Positions 10,678 to 20,107 of a DNA stretch of 64,000 nucleotides are shown piece by piece. This DNA is from Anisus vortex. Taxonomy: Eukaryota > Mollusca > Gastropoda > Planorbidae. Made by a program: the position numbers and the translations under genes. The first letter of the stretch is position 1. Every line of letters begins with the position of its first letter. The notes below the pieces were generated by a model. It was given only the letters and a program-made list of their open reading frames with translations. It was not told the DNA's origin and did no database searches. The stretch spans positions 3,615,001 through 3,679,000 of the forward strand of contig OX421503.1 of the NCBI GenBank assembly GCA_949126835.1, written 5' to 3'.

Positions 10678-10976
10678 TTTTTCTTTCTTGCTGTCGTATT
10701 TTCTAACTTTAATTTTTTTTCTTTTGGTGTTGATTTTTCCTTTGCGACACTACCGGGATCTTGCCCTTTGCTCTGCAGATCAACTTGTAGTTTTAGGTTG
10801 TCATTTTTAAGTTGTTCAAGTTCCCTTTTTTCCGCTCTCTCCTCTCTCTCTTTCACTTGCTTTTGTCTCTCCTCTTCCTTTGCCTCTTTGACCTTCTCTT
10901 CTACAAAGTCTCTCATCTCTTTGCCAGTCAACCCGAATTTTTCAGCTACAGCTGTGAATTCTTTATAGTAATCCAT
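10662..10976 (-). pseudogene. Element 1 Gag N-terminal coiled coil, out of frame with the rest
   Basis: The likely start MDYYKEF (codon 10974-10976) fits better than the upstream Met of the longer frame, because it aligns with the start of element 3's Gag (both have a GLT/GIT helix and a FVE-KV motif). A highly charged Lys/Glu-rich coiled coil follows. At the T8 run at 10713-10720 (A8 on the coding strand) the capsid-like reading continues in the -1 frame, joining the long ORF. An indel in the homopolymer is the simplest explanation; a programmed -1 shift is less likely so early in Gag. Confidence 0.65.
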
Positions 10977-11030
10977 TTTCTTCAAAATACAGTTTATATG
11001 TTTCTTTGTGTCACCGACACAAAAGTACAA

Positions 11031-12310
11031 TACTTAGTGAAAATTGAAACAAAATATAACACTCGATTTGAATGCTAATAATTATCAAATTTGAAAAAAA
11101 AATATAATACTCAATATTTGAATGCAAATACTTATCAAATGTCTTATGAGTAATACAATATATTTACAATAATTGAACACAACAAGACAACATAAATACA
11201 CTCAATTGCTGGGTTGTTTTTTTTTTGTTTTTTGTGGATAGAGAAAAATGGACAAAAGAATTACAATATTTATCAACAATTCAACACACACAATTAAGAC
11301 ATCATTGTATGTCCATAAGAACAAACAGGTAGCTATATAAACTACACACCAAGAAATAATTACTTATACTGACGATTTACAAACATGACAATACATATTC
11401 AAACATATAAATTTTAATTTTGACAAAATGAGGCAACAAAATTTCCTATCACAGGAATACAAGTATATGAAATATATACGCTTCCTCAGATTGACAAAAC
11501 AAAATACCCTAAAAGATCATGTATAGAAAAAATGAATCATGTAAAAAAAAATTCTATACATAACATAAATACAAAACAAATAAAACAAATATAATACATA
11601 AAAAGTTGAAAAGTAGGAATCGTGTTTCCTTGTTATAGTAAATCAATACTGTCCATAATCCAAAGTAAACATTGTTATTTCACAGTATCCAATTATTTGA
11701 TAATTACTTGCTATAGTAGCTCAATACAGTTTATAATCCAAATATATTAAAACTTTCAGTTGTTACAGTCTATTTATGTGTTAATAAACTCCGAGTATAT
11801 AAAATGTATCAATTATCAATGTCACCTTCGCTTGTTAATTCGTGTTTTTCCGATAGTGATCTCGTGATAGTGATCACATGTACAGAGCTTTTCTTTCAAG
11901 AGTTGCGCTAACCAGCTAGTCGAGTTCCGGTTATGTGCTGGTCAATCATTTAATATCCGCCTTCGTAAACGATTTTTTATTTCTTTACTTCACTTTTCTT
12001 CACAAACACAGAAACGTGCTTAGTCCAGTGCTTAGTCCAGACTTGACCTTTATTACGGCGCGTGCATGACAGTGTGCCACTTTAGTACAACTGTAACTTT
12101 CCTACACACTGAATATAGCTGTCCAGAGAACGTACGATAAAATACTTCCGACAATAAGTTTTCACAGAAACATATTATACTTGTCAGAAAAGTTTATTAA
12201 TTCTGAAAATTGTTAAATATAGCCTTTACTTCTGACACGATTCGTATGTGTCAGAAACGACTATTATAGTGTAAACTGATGAATATGGCCTTTACTTCTG
12301 ATGAATATGG
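11031..12310 (-). other. Element 1 5' untranslated leader
   Basis: About 1.3 kb of AT-rich sequence between gag and the primer-binding site. No ORF or structured RNA was recognised. Its end near the LTR contains tandem copies of the primer-binding segment (see 12221-12328). Confidence 0.55.
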
Positions 12311-12328
12311 CCTTTACTTCTGACACCA
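12221..12328 (-). other. Element 1 primer-binding site with extra tandem copies
   Basis: On the coding strand the 5' LTR is followed, after one base, by TGGTGTCAGAAGTAAAGG (12311-12328), a TGG-initial primer-binding site. Its first 13 bases resemble the complement of a tRNA-Leu 3' end. The core CCTTTACTTCTGA (as read on +) recurs near 12224 and 12287, so the site has been multiplied in the leader. Confidence 0.6.
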
Positions 12329-12329
12329 T

Positions 12330-12759
12330 TGTAACTACACACCATTGTAACTTCTGACATTATAGTAACTTTACACATGTGTGTAATTGTTATTACTTTA
12401 TCTTTGTAGGCGTTTTTTATATGTAACACGAAACTGTACAGAACAGTACACTACTCACAGTATGATTCTCAACACTGTATTCCAGCAAAAGTAACTTTAT
12501 TAACTTACACAATACACGTTTCATAAAACATTATACAATCGTTTGCAATGCCATAACTCTACCAAAAACATCGACTTTCCACATATCACACTGGACACTG
12601 AACTCTCCACATATCACACTGGGCACTCTGTCCTTTCACCAGCTTTTTCTCCCCTTCACAGATCCCGTGCGCACACCGCTGATCACGCACTGCTGCCCTA
12701 CATTTATCTGTGGTTACAAGCCCCTTCTCCTATATTATGTAGGATTTTATACTGTTACA
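12330..12759 (-). repeat. Element 1 5' LTR
   Basis: Uninterrupted 430-bp LTR, TG...CA bounded, paired with 3367-3747 plus 6360-6408. About three substitutions separate the two LTRs. The ORF 12543-12806 running through it is not a gene. Confidence 0.9.
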
Positions 12760-12815
12760 ACAGGGAAGACTTTGGGAATACATTAAAAAACTTTAGACGA
12801 CATTAGACTGAAGGA

Positions 12816-13335
12816 CAGGGGTCGGGAACATTTTTGTCTGAGAGAGCCATGGACTCAACGTATTTTGAAAAGTAATTCTGTTGTAGACATACATTATGTA
12901 TAAAACAAACAATTGAAGTAAAGGTTTTGCGAAATTCTTCAAAGCGCGCTTCAAATGACTGCAGGTGATTAGACATGAAGCCCGAAGTTGCTGAAGATTA
13001 AGATGTTCAGCAGTGTCACTTGATGTGCACGAAACTTTGAACTCTCCCAGTTTTTCAAAGTGTAGAAAACGACCTTTTTCAGTGTTGGCGATTAAGAGTT
13101 CTAGCTTGTTTTCAAATGCAAACACTTCACGTTTCAGGGATAATATTGTATTTCCATTGTCATGCATTTTCTCATTCAACAGATTTAGATGTTCGGTCAT
13201 GTCTACGAGATAATAGAACTTCAGGAGCCACTCAGTGTCAGTTAACTCGGGATGCTCGACATTCTTCATTTCAAGAAAAGTCGAGATTTCGCTCAGAGAA
13301 GCCGCTAATCGGCTGAGCATTTTCCCCCTTGACAA
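12816..13335 (-). pseudogene. hAT transposase remnant, C-terminal piece (GTF2IRD2/ZBED-like)
   Basis: Minus-strand frame with GKMLSRLAASLSEISTFLEM, HPELTDTEWLLKFYYLVDMT, EHLNLLNEKMHDNGNTILSL and FENKLELLIANTEKGRFLHF. This resembles the region following the catalytic core in Charlie-type hAT transposases domesticated as GTF2IRD2 and ZBED proteins. The N-terminal half is at 13510-13830 in another frame. The last part of the frame reads into the inverted repeat. No functional protein is expected. Confidence 0.7.
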
Positions 13336-13509
13336 TCAACGCACGACGCTGTGCAGTAGCAGACCAGGATAATTATTCCCAACCTCATCAAGCAGTGTTT
13401 TAAACTGGCTATCATTTAATGCTAGGGCAACAAAAAGTTGACTACTCGAATCACCAGCGACATCACCTCACCAAGCTGCTCGTTACACATATGAGCACAA
13501 AGCGCCCCC

Positions 13510-13830
13510 TTATGTAGGATGCAATGAAATGCGTCTGTTTTCATGCTCACAAAGAAGAGCGACAAATCCTATGTTTTTCCCCACCAAGCACGGAGCACCA
13601 TCAGTAAACACCGAAGCAAGTTTATCCATCGGTATATTTTTTTCTTTAGCGAACTCAGTGAACGACTCGAATAAATCCTGCCCTCTTTTTGTGCCTTTCA
13701 TATACAAAACAGCAAAACTTTCCTCATGTAGTGTATCACCGACAACATACCTTGCAAACACGCAGAACTGGGATAAATTACTGACGTCTGTTGACTCATC
13801 CAAAGCGAGAGAAAAAAAACGATGCCGCAT
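13510..13830 (-). pseudogene. hAT transposase remnant, catalytic-core piece
   Basis: Contains FSLALDESTDVSNLSQFCVF, whose DEST motif carries a first catalytic Asp of hAT transposases, then MKGTKRGQDLFESF and VFTDGAPCLVGKNIGFVALL, typical of the same core. It breaks off after RISLHPT; the bases to 13336 lead in another frame to the piece at 12816-13335. The BED zinc finger is absent, so the element has lost its 5' part. Confidence 0.72.
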
Positions 13831-14095
13831 GAATGTCCTTCACTTGCATTGCCTCAATTTGATTTGACATCATGATGCTACGATTCTGAACAGTTCTTGC
13901 CGACAGAGGCATGTCTTTTATCAGTTTAATTATTTTGTCCTTATCAGGAAAAGACATCAAAAATTCATATGTAGATCAAAGGAGTATAATGAAACATTTT
14001 GTTATAATTGAACATTTTGTCTGCGAGCCAGATGCAGCCATCAAACGAGTCTCATCTGGCTCGCGAGCCATAGGTTTCCGTCCCCTGCTGTAGGG

Positions 14096-16311
14096 GCTAT
14101 TGTAATTGTTATACTAGGCTTTGGACTGAACTGTCGACTAGATTATAGGTCTATATTGTTTCGTTGAGTCATTCCATCTTTGATTAAACCAAATCATCCT
14201 AGACTATCCTCGGAGTGTTAATATATTTAATTACAGTGAGTTTGCGCTTACGCTTGACGGCTACAGTTGCAATACAATAGACTATAAATTAACAGTGGGG
14301 TATTGAAGCGTGATTGCATAAACACACTTTAAACCAAATCATATGATTAACTATATTAAAGACATGGAACTGTACCTTAGAATTTAAAGAATAATAAAAT
14401 GTATACAAGAAAAACATGACAACAACATTAACAAAAAGGCCGGAAAAAAACAATTCGATTCAATTCAAAAATATGTCAAAATTAATTGTATACAAATATT
14501 TCTATAAATGATTAATGTGATGCTACTATATCTTGCTTCAATCTTTTATGCAAATTGACCATATGGTTTAATGGTACCCAAGTACGACACCAATAAATAC
14601 ATGAAATACAATGTCATCATCATGCGAACTTTGTGCACCAAATTGGACCTTTTACAAATGAACTAGGTACAGTTCAAAAATATAACTATAATGTTTATAA
14701 TGAAAAGAATGATAAAATATAACCAATGGGCGTTATGCACAAGTACTTAGAGATAGAAGCTTGGTCACGTAATCAATCCAAAACATACCAAAAATGGCGT
14801 CCTTCGCCTCTAAATTGTCTACACCAATGCTTCATAAAAACATTGAATTTAGCAATATTACATAAAACCGCAGATGTCTTAAACACTGCACATGGGTGTG
14901 ATTATAGTTTTTGGACATGTACAAATAATTAAAAGCCAAGCATTGTTTATTCATCGAGAGATTTAGGCCTATTAGGTGAGTGTATGTAGCCATCACTGTG
15001 TACGGTAGAGTGTCGATGCGACAATCCACACTGTCACTGTCGACGTTTACAGAGTAGACTATACACAACTTGTAAAACTGGCATAATTACCATAAGGCCA
15101 TGTGTATGAATAGTGGAAGCATTAGTAAAGAAAGGTCTGCATAAAATGTGAACAGAATACTCAATAACTCAGGAAAATTACGTATTACTTTTAATTGTCT
15201 TCCTTATTTTTATTAGGTCTAAGACTAAAACGAAGTAGCTAATAAGTTCCATTAAAATTGTACAAGAACTTGAAGAAGATAAAGTTGGCAGTTTATTTAA
15301 CGTAAAGTAAATTGTAGATGAAAATAAACTGATTTAAGGCGACTTATGGGGACTTACTATATTTCATTTGATGAAATTATTTAACCTACTCATTATATTT
15401 GAGTCATTTAGTATGGCCTGTATGACATGATGATTTAGACTTTCGGATTAGTTGTTTTTACACATTTCGTGACATCGCTTTTATTTAATTGTCATTGATA
15501 GGACATGCCTATCCAGATAGCCCTATGCCTATCTATAATAGGTTCATAGGCCTATGACCTATGATAAGATATAATTAAGCCTATTATTAATTAGTCAATA
15601 TGTATACAGTGGCATGCTGCAGCTCAATAGTCTTATAACATTTTTTAAAACTAAATAAAAGGCATAGGCCTAGGCCTAAAAGTAAAAATATAAAAAATAT
15701 AAATGTAAAGCTTGATGCTAGTAGCCTTATAGATTATAGGCCTATTGTAGGATTATATTATATGATGAAGTCCAATAAACATTTTTGTGTGGTGGCTATA
15801 GAGGTCTATATTATATTAATCTGATATAAAACTAAATGACTTTTTTATTATGTAGATATAAGCCTAAATATTTTTTAGTAAATGAACTTTTTTATCATCT
15901 AAAATAATATAGCTCCCTTCAAATTCAACATTTAAAAATATGTTTCAATTTTCAATTCTGATAAAAATGATATAACTCTAAGTATAGGTCCATAAAATCC
16001 TATTTACACATATTAAGATTGTATTTATATAATTATAGGGCATAATAGCGCCTACCAGTATAGATAGCATACATTTATTAATATAAATTTAACAATTATT
16101 TATGCCAGGTTAAATCGTATTATACTTGTTACAAAGTGTCATTTATAAGTTGTACATATTGATAATGCATGAGATATATTAGTTGAGCAATAATAGTATT
16201 AATTTATAAGATTAACATAGGAACATTTTATTATCTGATAATCTAATGGATGTGCATGTTTGTGTGGTTTTCAATTGACATTATAATTTTTATCTGGTAG
16301 GCCTATTGACT
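14096..16311. other. Intergenic, no gene recognised
   Basis: The first ~240 bp match the 3' flank of lectins 2 and 3 (compare 29770-30010). After about 14335 the sequence has no clear counterpart in units 2 and 3. It is AT-rich with many AGGCCTA-type motifs around 15480-15760. Small ORFs (14726-14932, 14832-15068) show no known domain. Confidence 0.5.
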
Positions 16312-16625
16312 AGGGGCAAGGTGGCTGTGCGGCAGCGCATTCGGCTGGCAGTAGCTGTGCGGCACCGCAATCGGCTGGAGGTGGCTGTGCGACACCGCAT
16401 TCGGCTGGCGTACCGAAGGTCCTAAGTTTGAATCCTGGTGCAGGCTAGGATTTTTTCCCGATTCTAGATGGTGTCCCTGGGTCTACCCAGCTCTTATGGG
16501 TACCTGACCTTAGCTGGAATAAAGTAAAGGCGGATGTGCATAGTGCTGGCCACACAATAACCTAGTATGCCATGGCCACATAAACTGGTGAATGCTTCTA
16601 TAACTGACCTATGTATCAATGTGGT
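16312..16625 (+). mobile_element. tRNA-derived SINE with triplicated head
   Basis: A GC-richer island with a tRNA-like head: three tandem 30-bp copies at 16321-16350, 16351-16380 and 16381-16410 covering the GTGGCTGTGCGG segment, then a B-box-like AGTTTGAATCC (16425-16435). The body runs through GGTGTCCCTGGGTCTACCCA and CTGGCCACAC blocks, which I recall as a conserved tail of metazoan tRNA-SINEs. It is not a tRNA gene: no cloverleaf 3' half follows. Confidence 0.6.
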
Positions 16626-17879
16626 CCGACATATACTTTACTGTAGATTTATTGAATTAAAAATAGAATTATATATGACATAATAAATTAGGTAATTAAA
16701 GCAGAATGTCGATGCAGGGTGCATGAAGATAGCTTGTTGCAAGTACAATTATTGACGTTTAGCTGCAATATAATCATAGAGGAAAAATAATTGTATATGT
16801 TGCAACCTTAAACCACCCACCTCGACTACAGCTGCTAAGACTGCCCTGGAAATGAAGCCTGATATTACAGAAAAACTGATTACTTCAACAAACTCTAATA
16901 TGGAGGAACAAGTGGACAACAGTCAGAGTCAGACTTCAGGCAACTTTTGACCACAAATATGGAAAACCCCCAAAAATAATATTTTCTACAAACACCTATA
17001 AACACAAGTTACACCTGAATCAGTCTACTTGTCAGTCTGGTCTTAAAGATTGATTTGAAAATGTTTCTCTTAATTATGATGAAACTGTGCGTCATTTCAA
17101 TAATATTGGGTAGTGTAAATATTAGTGGTATTGATAGACACAGTTTGATAGATCCAACAAAAGTGGAAAGTATTAATTTAGCAAGCTGGCAATGGACTTA
17201 TTGGTAAATACGTTGAGTTGGGTCAAAATGGTTTCACAAATTTTGATATAAAGATACCGATATATAATATCTGAAGTCTTGGGTATAGCAATGTAAAGGT
17301 GTGTATCAATAGGGAAATACCGTAATCCTTCTTACGTTTGTTTTTAATGATATAAATATAACTCTCAGGTATTGTCTTTTGAAAGGTGAAAGGAAATAGT
17401 TGTAAAATAGGTTGTTTTTAAATAAATTCTAAAAGGCTGTTTTGTATTTCGAAATAGCCGTCAGTAAAGGATAGTTCTCCACAGCCACAGCGAATAGTGC
17501 GAAGCTGGCGAAATCACAAGAGCGCAAATCTAAACGTCTACCGAGAATATGGAGCCAATGATGATAATGATGATTTAAGACAACAACGAAACAATAATTT
17601 AAAACTATATAACTTAATACTCTTTGGAAATGTCAATACAATAAAAATAAAAACAATGCTGTCCAATAAAAGTATATCGCGTTTTCTTACAATAATACAT
17701 GTGCATCCTTGAAATCAACAGTATTAACATATTTATCTATGCCTCTCGACCCACCTGGGATATAGGCCGCCAACAAGAGTTTTCCATGTATACAAATCCT
17801 GGGCCAGTTGCTCTATCTGACTGCAGTTAATGTTCAAAATTCATAATTTTGTTATCACGGATAGAATTATGAAGCCCCC

Positions 17880-18075
17880 AAACCTCTTCAGTTATTTATA
17901 GGCTGCTCTTGCTTTGCCCTTTCTAGCTTTATGTCTGCCTCGGTCTCTCCTAGTTTGTCTACTATTCTGCCAAAGTACTTGAAATTTGTCCACTTTCGCC
18001 TTCTAGCACTTTTGGGAGTTGCTTGTTCTATTGACCTTTAGGACTTTACTTTTCCCTCTATGGATATTCGACCAA
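17880..18075 (-). pseudogene. Old LINE reverse-transcriptase fragment (unit 2 copy)
   Basis: Read on the minus strand it shows HREK-like then VDKFQYFGRIVDKLGETEAD and IKLERAKQEQ pieces. These match the post-catalytic region of RTE/Jockey-type LINEs (FTYLGSIVDKLGGTEAD-like). The same fragment occurs in unit 3 (35165-35490), so it entered before the unit duplicated. Confidence 0.55.
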
Positions 18076-18686
18076 TGCATGCTGAGGTAATTTGATACAT
18101 CGGTTGTTTTGTCCTGCATTTACTGTTGGGTGTGTGAAAGGAGGGCTCTAACATCAAGACCGGGCTACGCCACTGATTCTATCATAAAATCGAACAGATG
18201 TGTCATACAACTCGCCCAAGTCACTAGTCCGTTCTTTTTTTTTAAATTAGGAGCCTCATCCTTGAAATCGATACGTAACAATCCACAATCGTTCATTTGC
18301 TGTCTAATTATGTGAATTATTTTTGACACAATCAATATATCATTATCTTCATGCTGCAGTATTGAATACTCTATGTGACGTAATTTCTCCTAATTATACT
18401 TCTTTTATTATAACCTACAGTGTATAATGATTTCAAAATAATTTTCTTTTTCCCACATTCTATAAGTCTATTATTATTACTAGCCAATCAGAACTCATCT
18501 ACAATGTATATTTAAATGTGTGTATACATTTAGAAACCTCATTTTACTTCATACTTTTGTCACCTAAAATTGTGAGTAGCCTTTTTTTTAAAATGTTATT
18601 ACATACGTTTCATTCCTTTTTTTTTCCATTCTATTATATTTTTTTGAAGCTTTACAATTAGATACATATTTAACTTTACTTTCATT

Positions 18687-19289
18687 CATCATCATCTTCA
18701 ATCCCATGAACGTTGTGGTTGATGGGGGAGCGAATAGTAACTTCTGCAGTCAACTTTCTCCACTTTTGCCTATTCTGAGCGGTCGTTAATAGTTGAGTCA
18801 ACTGCAGCCCTGTCCAATACCCTACATTTTCTAACCAGCATCTCCGCTGACGACCTCTCCTACGCACACCTTTCATTAAAACCTGGAGGATTGTTTTTGA
18901 CAGCCTATTATTCCGCAAAACATGACCGAACCATGTCAGTTTGAGCCGTTTGATTGTTGTCATAATGTTTTCTTGAGGGTCTGCAATTGAGGATATTCTT
19001 TCCCAAACATACGCATTAGTCCTGTGTTTTACGTAGGATATTCGAAGTATTTTTCTCATGTATTTATTTTCGAAAGCCTGCAACTTATTATTTTCAGTTG
19101 CTAATAGAAGCGTCCATGTCTCACATCCATACAGAGCAATAGTTCTGACAAGGGCTCTGTAAAGTCTGAGCTTTGTAGGAGAACCAATGTTTTTACTGGT
19201 CAAGATTATGTTAAGGCGAGCTATTGCTGCCATCGCAGTCCCAATAATTGCTCGAAATTATGACTCAGAACGTCCGTCCTCGAATATGA
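18687..19289 (-). pseudogene. 5'-truncated LINE insertion, ORF2 C-terminal end
   Basis: Minus-strand frame of 183 aa (18682-19233): PTKLRLYRALVRTIALYGCE, then TWTLL, KLQAFENKYMRKILRISY, LTWFGHVLRNNRL and RRRGRQRRCWLENV. This is the conserved C-terminal part of many LINE reverse-transcriptase proteins. The insertion is flanked by TACTTTCATT (18677-18686) and TACTTTTATT (19290-19299), 9 of 10 identical. Unit 3 has the empty site near 36351-36363. A GAT-type repeat forms the 3' tail. The endonuclease and catalytic region are missing through 5' truncation. Confidence 0.78.
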
Positions 19290-19954
19290 TACTTTTATTA
19301 ACATTTTTTAAAACATTTCTTACATCCAAATGATAGGAATATTTATTTATAGACCTACACATTGTAGCAATAAAGATTGGATGCCAACTATTGTTATTAA
19401 AGATAACCGCATCTAGGATTTACTTTTAAAAAAATATTTGCTTATTATTAAGTACTTTCTTCACCTTTTAATAGTAAATATTTTTTTTCTGGCATTAAAC
19501 TCACAGAAGTATATAACAAAATAAATAAAATAGTAAACATCTAACAAGACTCATTTAAATACCCACAAAAGGTTTGATCTGTTCCTTGTTTTTACACTGT
19601 GTAAAACCAACATCTGCAGTGTGTTTAGGTAAATTAAGTGCCATAATTATTTAGCAATGGGATTGTACATGTCCCAAGATAAAGACTATGAATTTTAACT
19701 TTTTAAAACTCTATCATTGTTAATTTGTTATAGTAATTTTGTTAGAAAAAAAAATATTTTTTTTTCTATAACATCAACTCAAGACCAGAAAAATATTCTG
19801 CTAGTGTAGAAATTCAGAAATGCTCAAGAAAAGTGGATGGAATATTCTCTTAACATTAAAGAACATCCAAGCAATCACTATTATTTTTGTTTGATTTTAT
19901 ACATTCGTAGAAAATATTTCAGATATGTAGTTAAAACCATTATTACTAAAGACC

Positions 19955-19961
19955 TATATAA
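19955..19961 (+). promoter_or_regulatory. TATA box of lectin 2
   Basis: TATATAA lies 77 bp before the lectin 2 ATG. The same spacing is seen for TATAAAA before lectin 3 (38657). The flanking bases (CCTATATAATGC and CCTATAAAATGC) are conserved, which supports a real core promoter. Confidence 0.55.
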
Positions 19962-20031
19962 TGCATGCTATTTATTACAGTTTCATACAATAGTTATAAC
20001 AAACTAAGGTGCCTTGACGGACTACATATAG

Positions 20032-20107
20032 ATGGCGCCTAGTTCAATGTGTGTCTGCCTAGTTGTAGTCTTGGCACAGATCGTTTTTCTGGCGCAAGGA
20101 CAGACAG
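20032..20107 (+). CDS. Lectin 2 exon 1: signal peptide
   Basis: 25 codons plus one base, hydrophobic core CLVVVLAQIVFLA, ending at the GTATGA donor. It is the same length and nearly identical to 38734-38809. Confidence 0.75.

Larger units (their letters stand above)
3362..12764 (-). mobile_element. Element 1: Gmr1-like Ty3/gypsy LTR retrotransposon with target-site duplication
   Basis: Complete minus-strand LTR element at 3367-12759 flanked by the 5-bp duplication ACAGG (3362-3366 and 12760-12764). Its LTRs are 430 bp each once the inserted hAT in the left one is removed, with about three mismatches seen by eye. The single pol frame has protease, integrase, reverse transcriptase and RNase H in that order, the arrangement known from Gmr1 elements. 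Two defects make it probably immobile: a frame break in gag and the 2.6-kb hAT in the 3' LTR. It sits 3' of lectin 1. Confidence 0.88.
12808..14095 (-). mobile_element. hAT (Charlie-like) transposon remnant with target duplication
   Basis: The insertion spans 12816-14087 and is flanked by CTGAAGGA and CTGTAGGG (6 of 8 match), a worn 8-bp duplication. Left end CAGGGGTCGGGAACA and right end (read inward) CAGGGGACGGAAACC form the inverted repeats, followed by the GAGCCATGG / CTATGGCTCGCGAGCC subterminal sequence common in Charlie-type hATs. Flanking lectin-unit sequence continues on both sides when compared with 29750-29800. It carries part of a decayed transposase. Confidence 0.8.

Noticed and set aside
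12543..12806. ORF with a near copy at 3580-3897
   Set aside because: Both lie in the two LTRs of element 1; the similarity is LTR identity, not a gene family.
16320..16440. Possible tRNA gene
   Set aside because: A- and B-box-like motifs are present, but no full cloverleaf forms and the tail is that of a SINE.
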